A DNA stretch of 64,000 bases, from contig NZ_NEHO01000018.1 of NCBI RefSeq assembly GCF_002113375.1, positions 1 through 64,000 of the forward strand. Direction: 5' to 3'. The DNA comes from Pseudomonas sp. R37(2017). GTDB lineage: Bacteria > Pseudomonadota > Gammaproteobacteria > Pseudomonadales > Pseudomonadaceae. Positions 17,621-25,632 of the stretch are shown here, piece after piece (the stretch's first letter is position 1; every line of letters starts with the position of its first letter). The notes below the pieces were generated by a model. The model did not search any database. It saw only the letters and a list, made by a program, of their open reading frames with translations, and had not been told where the DNA came from. The translations under genes and the position numbers were made by a program.

Positions 17621-18364
17621 TCAGGGTGACTCGCCGGGTTTGGGGGTGCGGGCCAGGCAATAGACGTCGACCCTGGCCGCACCGGCGTTCATCAGCAGGC
17701 GAGCCAGGGCCTGAGCCGTTGCACCGGTGGTCAGGACGTCGTCGACCAGGGCCAGGCGCTGGCCTTTGACGACCGCGCCGGGCGCCAGGGCGAAAGCGCT
17801 GCGCAGGTTCTTTCGACGGGCTTCGGCGTTCAAGGCCTGTTGGGCGTCGGTGTCCCGGGTTCGCAGGAGCAACCGTTCGTCGCAAGGTATCTCCAGGTCG
17901 GCACCCAGCCAGTGAGCCAGCATCGCTGCCTGATTGAACCCGCGCTGGCGCAGGCGTCGGCTGGCCAGCGGAACCGGGACCAGCACATCGGGCCGCTGCA
18001 GGTCGTCTTCGAAGCGATGTTGCAGGTATTGAACGAAAAGTTCGGCGAGCAGGCGGCCAAACGGCCACTTGGCGTTGTGTTTGAAACGAGTGATCAGGCT
18101 GTCTACCGGAAAGCTGTAGGTCCAGGGGGCAATCACTTGTTCGAAGGCCGGTGGTTGCTGCAAGCAGTGGCCGCAGGTCAGTCCTGCAGACGGGAGCGGC
18201 AGGGCGCAGGTCTGGCAGTGATCGCCGAGCCAGGGCAGCTCGGTTTCACAGGCTGTGCAGACAGGGGAGATGCCGTCGGCCGGTTCATCGCACAAAAGAC
18301 ATGGCTGTTTGTTTTTTAACCAGATGTAAACCTGTCCTTCGTATCGTGGTTGACAGTGCATCAC
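17621..18364 (-). CDS. comF: ComF-family phosphoribosyltransferase-like protein
   Basis: A 247-residue protein. The N-terminus has a double-zinc-ribbon pattern (CLLC, CTAC, CQTC, CGHC; about residues 22-68). The C-terminal phosphoribosyltransferase fold has the PRPP loop LALVDDVLTTGATAQAL. ComF/GntX proteins are linked to DNA uptake or use of DNA as nutrient. It is transcribed divergently from bioB, and a BirA-type operator overlaps its first codons. The start can be 18364 or the next codon (18361). Confidence 0.88.
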   Translation of the reverse strand: MMHCQPRYEGQVYIWLKNKQPCLLCDEPADGISPVCTACETELPWLGDHCQTCALPLPSAGLTCGHCLQQPPAFEQVIAPWTYSFPVDSLITRFKHNAKWPFGRLLAELFVQYLQHRFEDDLQRPDVLVPVPLASRRLRQRGFNQAAMLAHWLGADLEIPCDERLLLRTRDTDAQQALNAEARRKNLRSAFALAPGAVVKGQRLALVDDVLTTGATAQALARLLMNAGAARVDVYCLARTPKPGESP

Positions 18365-18378
18365 TCTTCCTTAAATAT
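18325..18378 (+). promoter_or_regulatory. BirA operator overlapping the bioB promoter
   Basis: TGTAAACC (18325-18332), 15 bases, then GGTTGACA (18348-18355): the two halves are inverted with one mismatch and match the known BirA operator pattern TTGTAAACC-N-GGTTTACAA. The right half contains a perfect -35 TTGACA (18350-18355); a TAAATA-like -10 lies 16 bases on (18372-18377). Repressor binding here would block bioB transcription directly. The operator lies within the first codons of divergent comF, so comF transcription or reading frame is also constrained. Confidence 0.8.
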
Positions 18379-18454
18379 GCCGAAACATCTGTGAAGCGGC
18401 CGTGACATTCCATTGCCCAGCCGCCTGCCAAAGCATAATTCAAAGGAAACGCCC

Positions 18455-19510
18455 ATGAGCGCCAGCACCACTGCAACCCTGCGTCATGACTGGACTTTGG
18501 CCGAAGTCAAAGCACTCTTCGTTCAACCATTCAATGACCTGCTGTTCCAGGCGCAGACGGTGCACCGTGCGCATTTCGACGCCAACCGCGTCCAGGTGTC
18601 GACCTTGCTGTCGATCAAAACCGGCGCCTGCCCGGAAGATTGCAAATATTGTCCGCAGTCCGGTCACTACAACACCGGCCTGGAAAAAGAAAAACTGATG
18701 GAAGTGCAGAAGGTCCTCGAGGAGGCCGCCCGCGCCAAGGCCATCGGTTCGACCCGCTTCTGCATGGGCGCCGCGTGGAAGCACCCGTCGGCCAAGGACA
18801 TGCCTTACGTACTGAAGATGGTCGAAGGCGTGAAAGCCCTGGGCCTGGAAACCTGCATGACCCTCGGTCGCCTGGATCAGGAACAGACCGAAGCGCTGGC
18901 CAAGGCCGGCCTCGACTACTACAACCACAACCTCGACACCTCGCCGGAGTTCTACGGCAGCATCATCACCACCCGCACCTACAGCGAGCGCCTGCAAACC
19001 CTGGCGTATGTACGTGATTCGGGGATGAAGATCTGCTCCGGCGGCATTCTCGGCATGGGCGAGTCGCTGGACGACCGCGCCAACCTGCTGATTCAGCTGG
19101 CCAACCTGCCGGAGCACCCGGAGTCGGTGCCGATCAACATGCTGGTGAAAGTCGCCGGTACACCGCTGGAAAATGCCGACGACGTCGATCCATTCGACTT
19201 CATCCGCATGCTCGCCGTCGCGCGCATCCTGATGCCAAAATCCCACGTGCGCCTGTCCGCCGGCCGCGAAGCCATGAACGAACAGATGCAGGCCCTGGCG
19301 TTCTTCGCCGGTGCCAATTCGATTTTCTACGGTGAAAAACTGCTGACCACCGCCAACCCGCAGGCCGACAAGGACATGCAACTGTTCTCGCGCCTGGGTA
19401 TTGCACCGGAAGCCCGCGAAGAGCATGCCGACGAGGTGCATCAGGCGGCTATCGAGCAGGCGCTGGTGGAGCAGAAGAGCAGCGAGCAGTTCTATAACGC
19501 GGCGGTTTGA
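18455..19510 (+). CDS. bioB: Biotin synthase
   Basis: A 351-residue radical-SAM enzyme inserting sulfur into dethiobiotin, the last step of biotin synthesis. The [4Fe-4S] cysteines are Cys59, Cys63 and Cys66 (GACPEDCKYCPQ); the conserved NHNLDTSPEFY and the Arg of RLSAGRE, a [2Fe-2S] ligand, are present. Start chosen at 18455 with ribosome site AAAGGAAA; a 14-codon upstream extension has none. First gene of bioBFHCD, under the BirA operator. Confidence 0.98.
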   Translation: MSASTTATLRHDWTLAEVKALFVQPFNDLLFQAQTVHRAHFDANRVQVSTLLSIKTGACPEDCKYCPQSGHYNTGLEKEKLMEVQKVLEEAARAKAIGSTRFCMGAAWKHPSAKDMPYVLKMVEGVKALGLETCMTLGRLDQEQTEALAKAGLDYYNHNLDTSPEFYGSIITTRTYSERLQTLAYVRDSGMKICSGGILGMGESLDDRANLLIQLANLPEHPESVPINMLVKVAGTPLENADDVDPFDFIRMLAVARILMPKSHVRLSAGREAMNEQMQALAFFAGANSIFYGEKLLTTANPQADKDMQLFSRLGIAPEAREEHADEVHQAAIEQALVEQKSSEQFYNAAV

Positions 19511-19544
19511 AGCCAGTATTTTTCCACTGCAGGAATGCAAAACC

Positions 19545-19636
19545 CTGTGGGAGCGAGCCTGCTCGCGAATGCGGACTGACATTCAACATTGATGTTGGCT
19601 GACACAACGCCTTCGCGAGCAGGCTCGCTCCCACAG
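19545..19636. repeat. REP doublet between bioB and bioF
   Basis: CTGTGGGAGCGAGCCTGC and its full inverted copy at 19613-19636 flank about 45 bases. The structure sits inside the biotin operon in the only long gap (about 160 bases) between its genes, so it may stabilise the bioB message or reduce read-through to bioF. Confidence 0.85.
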
Positions 19637-19668
19637 TGGACATGTGTCATTTGATAGTCGAGGCCTGC

Positions 19669-20847
19669 ATGTCTTTCGATCTCGCCGCACGCCTTGCTGC
19701 CCGTCGTGCCGAAAACCTCTACCGCCAGCGCCCGCTGCTCGAAAGCCCGCAGGGGCCGCAAGTGGTGGTCGATGGCCAGCCGTTGCTGGCGTTCTGTAAC
19801 AACGATTACCTGGGCCTGGCCAATCATCCGCAAGTGATCGAGGCCTGGCGCGCCGGCGCTTCGAAATGGGGTGTGGGCGGAGGGGCATCGCATCTGGTCA
19901 TCGGCCACAGCAGCCCGCACCATGCGCTGGAAGAAGCATTGGCCGAGCTGACCGGTCGCCCGCGCGCGTTGCTGTTCACCACCGGTTACATGGCCAACCT
20001 CGGCGCGGTCACGGCGCTGGTGGGGCAGGGGGACACAGTGCTCGAAGACCGGCTCAATCATGCGTCGCTGCTCGATGCGGGGCTGTTGTCCGGTGCGCGA
20101 TTCAATCGTTATCTGCACAACGACGCCGCGAGCCTGGCCAAGCGCCTGGAGAAAGCCACCGGCAACACGCTGGTGGTCACCGACGGCGTGTTCAGCATGG
20201 ACGGCGATATCGCCGACTTGCCAGCGCTGGCTCGCGAGGCCAAGGCCAAAGGTGCCTGGTTGATGGTCGACGACGCTCACGGTTTTGGACCCCTGGGCGC
20301 CAACGGTGGCGGCATCGTCGAGCATTTCGGTTTGAGCCAGGATGACGTGCCGGTGCTGGTCGGCACCCTGGGCAAAGCCTTCGGTACGGCGGGTGCCTTT
20401 GTGGCAGGCAGCGAAGAGCTGATCGAAAGCCTGATCCAGTTCGCCCGGCCCTACATCTACACCACCAGCCAGCCACCTGCGCTGGCCTGCGCCACATTGA
20501 AAAGCCTGGAATTGCTGCGCAGCGAACACTGGCGCCGCGAGCATTTGCAGACACTGATCCGTCAGTTCCGCCACGGTGCCGAACAGATTGGCCTGGAGCT
20601 CATGGACAGCTTCACGCCGATTCAGCCGATCATGATCGGCGACGCCGGGCGCGCGGTGCGCTTTTCACAAATGCTGCGCGCACGCGGATTGATGGTGACC
20701 GCGATTCGCCCTCCGACCGTACCCGCTGGCAGTGCTCGACTGCGGGTCACACTGACCGCTGCCCACAGTGAGGCCCAGGTACAGCTATTGTTAGACGGAC
20801 TGGCCGATTGCTTTCAACTACTGAAGCCGGAGCCAAGCCATGCGTGA
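19669..20847 (+). CDS. bioF: 8-amino-7-oxononanoate synthase
   Basis: A 392-residue PLP enzyme of the alpha-oxoamine synthase family, joining pimeloyl-ACP and L-alanine. Visible: FCNNDYLGLANHP, the DDAHGFGPLG motif (Asp201, His204) and the PLP lysine Lys236 in VGTLGKAFGTAG. I chose the ATG at 19669 (MSFDLAARLA), matching the family start; a longer frame to 19636 would reach into the REP element. It overlaps bioH by eight bases. Confidence 0.97.
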   Translation: MSFDLAARLAARRAENLYRQRPLLESPQGPQVVVDGQPLLAFCNNDYLGLANHPQVIEAWRAGASKWGVGGGASHLVIGHSSPHHALEEALAELTGRPRALLFTTGYMANLGAVTALVGQGDTVLEDRLNHASLLDAGLLSGARFNRYLHNDAASLAKRLEKATGNTLVVTDGVFSMDGDIADLPALAREAKAKGAWLMVDDAHGFGPLGANGGGIVEHFGLSQDDVPVLVGTLGKAFGTAGAFVAGSEELIESLIQFARPYIYTTSQPPALACATLKSLELLRSEHWRREHLQTLIRQFRHGAEQIGLELMDSFTPIQPIMIGDAGRAVRFSQMLRARGLMVTAIRPPTVPAGSARLRVTLTAAHSEAQVQLLLDGLADCFQLLKPEPSHA

Positions 20848-21571
20848 TCGTCTGATTCTGCTGCCCGGCTGGGGCCTGGGTGTTTCACCGCTGGAGCCTC
20901 TGGCTGCGGCCTTGCGCGGTCTGGATGAACACCTGCGGGTCGAGATCGAGCCGTTGCCGGAACTGGAGTCGAGCAATCTTGATGAATGGCTCGATGAGCT
21001 CGATTCGACGTTGCCGCAAGACGCCTGGCTGGGCGGCTGGTCATTGGGTGGCATGCTCGCCAGCGAGTTGGCGGCCCGGCGCGGCGATCGTTGCTGTGGC
21101 GTGTTCACCCTGGCCAGCAACGCGGCTTTTGTCGCTCATGAACAATGGTCAAGTGCCATGTCCGGCGAGACCTTCGACGCGTTTCTGGCGGGATGTGCTG
21201 CTGACTCGCGTGGGACATTGAAACGCTTTTCGCTGCTCTGTGCCCAAGGTGCCGAAGACCCGCGCGGGTTGTCGCGATTGTTGCTCGGGGGCGCACCGAA
21301 CACTGTCGCGCCGGTGTTGATGAGCGGTCTGCAAGTACTCGCGCAACTGGATACCCGTCTGGCATTGCAATCGTTTCGCGGTCCGCAATTGCATCTTTTC
21401 GCCGGCCTCGACGGGCTGGTGCCAGCGGAAGCGGCGGGCGAGTTGTTGGCATTGCTGCCGGATGTCGAAATCGGTCTGATCGAACAGGCCAGCCACGCGT
21501 TTCTCCTGGAGGATCCCCACGGTGTGGCGGGGGCGATCCAGGCCTTTTTGCATGAGTGCGGCGATGACTGA
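20840..21571 (+). CDS. bioH: Pimeloyl-ACP methyl ester carboxylesterase
   Basis: A 243-residue alpha/beta hydrolase. The nucleophile is Ser68 in GGWSLGG; the acid is in FAGLDGLVP and the His in EQASHAFLLEDP. BioH removes the methyl group from pimeloyl-ACP methyl ester, ending the BioC-BioH pimelate route. It overlaps bioF upstream and bioC downstream, so translation is coupled. Confidence 0.93.
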   Translation: MRDRLILLPGWGLGVSPLEPLAAALRGLDEHLRVEIEPLPELESSNLDEWLDELDSTLPQDAWLGGWSLGGMLASELAARRGDRCCGVFTLASNAAFVAHEQWSSAMSGETFDAFLAGCAADSRGTLKRFSLLCAQGAEDPRGLSRLLLGGAPNTVAPVLMSGLQVLAQLDTRLALQSFRGPQLHLFAGLDGLVPAEAAGELLALLPDVEIGLIEQASHAFLLEDPHGVAGAIQAFLHECGDD

Positions 21572-22376
21572 TCTATCCTTTCCAAAACTGCCCGGCGCCT
21601 TGCCCGACAAGCGCCAGGTAGCAGCGTCGTTCTCCCGCGCGGCGGCAAGCTACGACAGCGTGGCCGAGCTGCAGCGGGATGTCGGCAGCCAATTGCTCGG
21701 CCACCTGGCGCCGGATTTCGTGCCGCAGCGCTGGCTGGATCTGGGCTGTGGCACCGGGCATTTCAGTCGCGCCCTGGGCGAGCGGTTTCCAGGCAGCCAC
21801 GGAGTGGCGTTGGACATTGCCGAAGGCATGCTCAACCATGCCCGGCCACTGGGCGGGGCCACGCATTTCGTGGCCGGTGATGCCGAGCGTTTGCCACTGC
21901 AGGATTCGACCTGTGACTTGATCTTCTCCAGCCTGGCGGTGCAGTGGTGTGCGGACTTCGACTCGGTGCTCGGTGAGGCCTTTCGGGTACTGAAGCCGGG
22001 CGGGATTTTTGCGTTTGCTAGTCTTTGTACTGGGACGTTGTTTGAATTGCGCGACAGTTGGCGCGAAGTCGATGGCATGGTGCACGTCAACCGTTTCCGG
22101 GCGTTTGGTGTTTATCAGCAATTGTGTGCGGCCAGTGGCTTGAGGGTAGTCAGTCTGCAAAACCGTCCCCACGTGCTGCATTACCCGGATGTGCGCAGCC
22201 TGACCCATGAGCTCAAGGCGCTGGGTGCGCACAACCTCAATCCAGGTCGACCAGGTGGCTTGACCGGCCGGGCGCGGATCATGGGTTTGATTGAGGCTTA
22301 TGAGCAGTTTCGTCAGGCCCGGGGCCTGCCGGCGACTTATCAAGTGGTGTATGCCGTTCTGGAGAAACCCTTATGA
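21564..22376 (+). CDS. bioC: Malonyl-ACP O-methyltransferase
   Basis: A 270-residue SAM-dependent methyltransferase starting MTDLSFPKLPG. Motif I is WLDLGCGTGHFSRAL; the family signature KRQVAASFSRAAASYDS is near the N-terminus. It methylates malonyl-ACP so that fatty acid synthesis can build the pimeloyl chain. The start (21564) overlaps the bioH stop; an alternative ATG lies 12 bases earlier. It shares ATGA with bioD. Confidence 0.95.
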   Translation: MTDLSFPKLPGALPDKRQVAASFSRAAASYDSVAELQRDVGSQLLGHLAPDFVPQRWLDLGCGTGHFSRALGERFPGSHGVALDIAEGMLNHARPLGGATHFVAGDAERLPLQDSTCDLIFSSLAVQWCADFDSVLGEAFRVLKPGGIFAFASLCTGTLFELRDSWREVDGMVHVNRFRAFGVYQQLCAASGLRVVSLQNRPHVLHYPDVRSLTHELKALGAHNLNPGRPGGLTGRARIMGLIEAYEQFRQARGLPATYQVVYAVLEKPL

Positions 22377-23053
22377 GCGCAGCCTATTTCATCACCGGCA
22401 CGGATACCGATGTCGGTAAGACCACGGTCGCCGCGGGCCTGCTGCATGCGGCGCGTTCGGCGGGGTTGAGCACGGCGGCGGGCAAGCCGGTCGCTTCCGG
22501 TTGCGATGTAACCCCCAAAGGCCTGCGTAACGCCGATGCGCTGGCGCTCCTGGCTGAATGCTCGCTGCCGCTGACCTATTCACAGGTCAATCCGGTGGCC
22601 TTCGAGCCGGCCATCGCTCCGCATCTGGCGGCGCGTGAGGCGGGCGTGGCGCTGACGGTGCAGTCGTTACTGGCGCCGATGCGGCAGATCCTGAGCATGC
22701 AGGCAGACTTCACCCTGATCGAAGGCGCTGGCGGCTGGCGCGTACCCTTGGCGGATCAGGACAATCTGTCGGACCTGGCCATCGCGTTACAGCTGCCGGT
22801 GATTCTGGTGGTTGGCGTGCGACTTGGGTGTATCAGCCATGCCCTGTTGACCGCCGAAGCGATTGCCCGGGATGGTTTGCAACTGGCGGGTTGGGTGGCC
22901 AACATCATCGATCCGAAAACCTCGCGGTTGGAAGAAAACCTCGCCACCCTTGCCGAGCGCCTCCCGGCGCCGTGCCTTGGGCGTGTGCCCAAACTCAAGG
23001 CTGTAACGGCCGAGGCAGTGGCCGAACACGTGCAACTGGACCTGTTGGACTGA
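22373..23053 (+). CDS. bioD: Dethiobiotin synthetase
   Basis: A 226-residue ATP-dependent enzyme closing the ureido ring from 7,8-diaminononanoate. The P-loop is GTDTDVGKTTVAAG at residues 8-21; EGAGGWRVPL is the second conserved segment. Last gene of bioBFHCD; its start overlaps the bioC stop by four bases. bioA is not in the window, as is usual in pseudomonads where it maps elsewhere. Confidence 0.97.
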   Translation: MSAAYFITGTDTDVGKTTVAAGLLHAARSAGLSTAAGKPVASGCDVTPKGLRNADALALLAECSLPLTYSQVNPVAFEPAIAPHLAAREAGVALTVQSLLAPMRQILSMQADFTLIEGAGGWRVPLADQDNLSDLAIALQLPVILVVGVRLGCISHALLTAEAIARDGLQLAGWVANIIDPKTSRLEENLATLAERLPAPCLGRVPKLKAVTAEAVAEHVQLDLLD

Positions 23054-23175
23054 CGTTTGACAATCTGTGCTTTGCCTATGACAAGGCACTGTGCCATTAG
23101 TGTTTTTGACGGGTGTTTTGCCAGCCACTCTGCTTCAATGACCGTCGTTGATCCTTTGCAAGGACGAGTTCTCCC

Positions 23176-23472
23176 ATGGAAATCTCAGGAAACACCGCTT
23201 TTTATGCCGGTCTGAGCACCCTTCAGGCAGGGCTGAACCGAGTCGATCAAGCCGCCGGGCAGATCGCCAACACCACGATCGAGCGTTCGGTCGCCAGCCA
23301 GTCCTCCGAGGCGCAAGTCGAGCGTCTGCGGTCGGTCGATCGCAGCCAGCAATCGGATCTGAGCAGCAACCTGGTCGACATGGCCCAAGGCAAGACTCAG
23401 GCGGAACTGGGGGTGAAAGTCGCCAAGGCCGCCGACGAAGTACTCGGAACCTTGATCGACACCTACGCTTGA
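23176..23472 (+). CDS. Small protein resembling fused ends of a flagellar rod protein
   Basis: A 98-residue protein. The N-terminus (about 1-35, FYAGLSTLQAGLNRVDQAAGQIAN) resembles the coiled N-terminal segment of flagellar rod and hook proteins, which usually ends in NIANANT, and the C-terminus (about 65-98, LSSNLVDMAQGKTQAELGVKVAKAADEVLGTLIDTYA-like) resembles their C-terminal coil. The whole middle domain is absent. A similar small gene follows the biotin operon in P. aeruginosa (as I recall it, PA0505). Function unknown; no flagellar genes are nearby. A good terminator follows. Confidence 0.75.
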   Translation: MEISGNTAFYAGLSTLQAGLNRVDQAAGQIANTTIERSVASQSSEAQVERLRSVDRSQQSDLSSNLVDMAQGKTQAELGVKVAKAADEVLGTLIDTYA

Positions 23473-23496
23473 TTCCTCGCTGATTCCGCACCTTCC

Positions 23497-23523
23497 AACG
23501 CCGCGCCTGTTCGCGGCGTTTTT
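23497..23523 (+). terminator. Intrinsic terminator
   Basis: AACGCCGCG - CCTGTT - CGCGGCGTT followed by further T residues, 24 bases after the small rod-like gene. Confidence 0.9.
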
Positions 23524-23750
23524 CTGCGTAAGTCTTTCTTGCTCAACTAATCTTTTCAGTGTGACGGGCTGCTTCGACAGCGCCGCTGCGCTGTCGTGTA
23601 CCTGTGTAGCCAAACCGGTGATGACGAACGGCAAATGATCGACGCTTGACAAGGTTTCGGCGTAAACGTATGTTTCAAACAACTGTTTGATCGCAACAAC
23701 AAATCAATGCGGTCGTTCATTCCCGGTTACATCAGCAGAGGTTTATCGCT

Positions 23751-25556
23751 ATGCCTGACTACAAGGCCCCCTTGCGTGATATTCGCTTCGTTCGTGACGA
23801 ACTGCTCGGCTACGAAGCGCACTATCAGAGCCTTCCGGCTTGCGCCGACGCAACCCCGGACATGGTTGACGCCATTCTCGAGGAAGGCGCCAAGTTTTGT
23901 GAGCAGGTGCTGGCCCCGCTGAACCGTGTCGGCGACCTCGAAGGTTGCACCTGGAGCGAGTCCGGCGTTAAGACCCCGACTGGCTTCAAGGAAGCCTACA
24001 AGCAATTCGTCGAAGGTGGCTGGCCGAGCCTGGCTCACGACGTAGAGCACGGCGGCCAGGGCTTGCCGGAGTCCCTGGGCCTGGCCATCAGCGAAATGGT
24101 GGGCGAGTCCAACTGGTCGTGGGGCATGTACCCGGGCCTGTCGCACGGTGCAATGAACACCATCTCCGAGCACGGTACCCCTGAGCAGCAAGAGGCTTAC
24201 CTGACCAAGCTGGTTTCCGGCGAGTGGACCGGCACCATGTGCCTGACCGAGCCGCACTGCGGCACTGACCTTGGCATGCTGCGCACCAAGGCCGAGCCTC
24301 AGGCCGACGGTTCCTACAAAGTCTCCGGCACCAAGATCTTCATTTCGGCCGGTGAACACGACATGGCCGACAACATCGTCCACATCGTGCTGGCTCGCCT
24401 GCCGGATGCACCAGCGGGCACCAAAGGCATCTCCCTGTTCATCGTGCCGAAGTTCCTGCCGAACGCCGATGGCTCGGTTGGCACGCGTAACGCCGTGTCT
24501 TGCGGTTCCCTGGAACACAAGATGGGCATCCACGGCAACGCCACCTGCGTGATGAACTTCGACGGCGCTACCGGTTTCCTGATCGGCCCGGCGAACAAAG
24601 GCCTGAACTGCATGTTCACCTTCATGAACACCGCACGTCTGGGTACCGCGTTGCAAGGCCTGGCCCACGCTGAGGTCGGTTTCCAGGGCGGCCTGAAATA
24701 CGCTCGCGACCGTCTGCAAATGCGCTCGCTGACTGGCCCGAAAGCACCGGACAAAGCCGCCGACCCGATCATCGTCCACCCTGACGTACGCCGCATGCTG
24801 TTGACCATGAAGGCATTCGCCGAAGGCAACCGTGCGATGGTGTACTTCACTGCCAAGCAAGTGGACATCGTCAAGTACGGCGTGGACGAAGAAGAGAAGA
24901 AGAAAGCCGACGCGCTGTTGGCCTTCATGACTCCGATCGCCAAAGCCTTCATGACCGAAGTCGGTTTCGAAGCGGCCAACCACGGCGTGCAGATCTACGG
25001 CGGCCACGGCTTCATCGCCGAGTGGGGCATGGAGCAGAACGTTCGCGACAGCCGTATCTCGATGCTGTACGAAGGCACCACCGGTATCCAGGCACTCGAC
25101 TTGCTGGGCCGTAAAGTGCTGATGACCCAGGGCGAGGCCCTGAAGGGTTTCACCAAGATCGTCCACAAGTTCTGCCAGAGCAACGAAGGCAACGAAGCGG
25201 TTCAAGAGTTCATCGCTCCGCTGGCTGCACTGAACAAGGAATGGGGCGAGCTGACCATGAAGGTCGGTATGGCCGCCATGAAAGATCGCGAAGAAGTCGG
25301 CGCGGCCTCCGTGGACTACCTGATGTACTCCGGTTACGCCTGCCTGGCCTACTTCTGGGCTGACATGGCGCGCCTGGCTGCCGAGAAACTGGCTGCCGGT
25401 ACTTCCGAAGAGGCGTTCTACACCGCCAAGCTGCAGACTGCGCGCTTCTACTTCCAGCGCATCCTGCCGCGTACCCGCACTTATGTTGCAACCATGCTGT
25501 CGGGTGCCAACAACCTGATGGACATGAAAGAAGAGAACTTCGACCTGGGCTACTAA
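23751..25556 (+). CDS. Acyl-CoA dehydrogenase (FadE-like, large form)
   Basis: A 601-residue FAD enzyme of fatty acid beta-oxidation. The order is: N-terminal DUF3609-like extension (MPDYKAPLRDIRFVRDELL), acyl-CoA dehydrogenase N and middle domains (MCLTEPHCGTDLG, the FAD-binding signature), the C-terminal helical domain with GGHGFIAEWGMEQNVRDSR and YEGTTGIQALDLLGRK, and an extra C-terminal DUF domain. This form is typical of pseudomonads. A close paralogue lies at 32390-34168. Single gene with its own promoter region (278-base gap) and a strong terminator. Confidence 0.93.
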   Translation: MPDYKAPLRDIRFVRDELLGYEAHYQSLPACADATPDMVDAILEEGAKFCEQVLAPLNRVGDLEGCTWSESGVKTPTGFKEAYKQFVEGGWPSLAHDVEHGGQGLPESLGLAISEMVGESNWSWGMYPGLSHGAMNTISEHGTPEQQEAYLTKLVSGEWTGTMCLTEPHCGTDLGMLRTKAEPQADGSYKVSGTKIFISAGEHDMADNIVHIVLARLPDAPAGTKGISLFIVPKFLPNADGSVGTRNAVSCGSLEHKMGIHGNATCVMNFDGATGFLIGPANKGLNCMFTFMNTARLGTALQGLAHAEVGFQGGLKYARDRLQMRSLTGPKAPDKAADPIIVHPDVRRMLLTMKAFAEGNRAMVYFTAKQVDIVKYGVDEEEKKKADALLAFMTPIAKAFMTEVGFEAANHGVQIYGGHGFIAEWGMEQNVRDSRISMLYEGTTGIQALDLLGRKVLMTQGEALKGFTKIVHKFCQSNEGNEAVQEFIAPLAALNKEWGELTMKVGMAAMKDREEVGAASVDYLMYSGYACLAYFWADMARLAAEKLAAGTSEEAFYTAKLQTARFYFQRILPRTRTYVATMLSGANNLMDMKEENFDLGY

Positions 25557-25574
25557 GTCTCAAGGCAGTTCTTC

Positions 25575-25613
25575 AAAAAACCGCCGCTTCTTTTCGGAAG
25601 CGGCGGTTTTTTT
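25575..25613. terminator. Strong bidirectional terminator
   Basis: ACCGCCGCTTC - TTTTCG - GAAGCGGCGGT with A run before and T run after; serves the acyl-CoA dehydrogenase gene and the convergent secreted-protein gene. Confidence 0.93.
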
Positions 25614-25632
25614 CTCTGTCACAAGACCCCGA

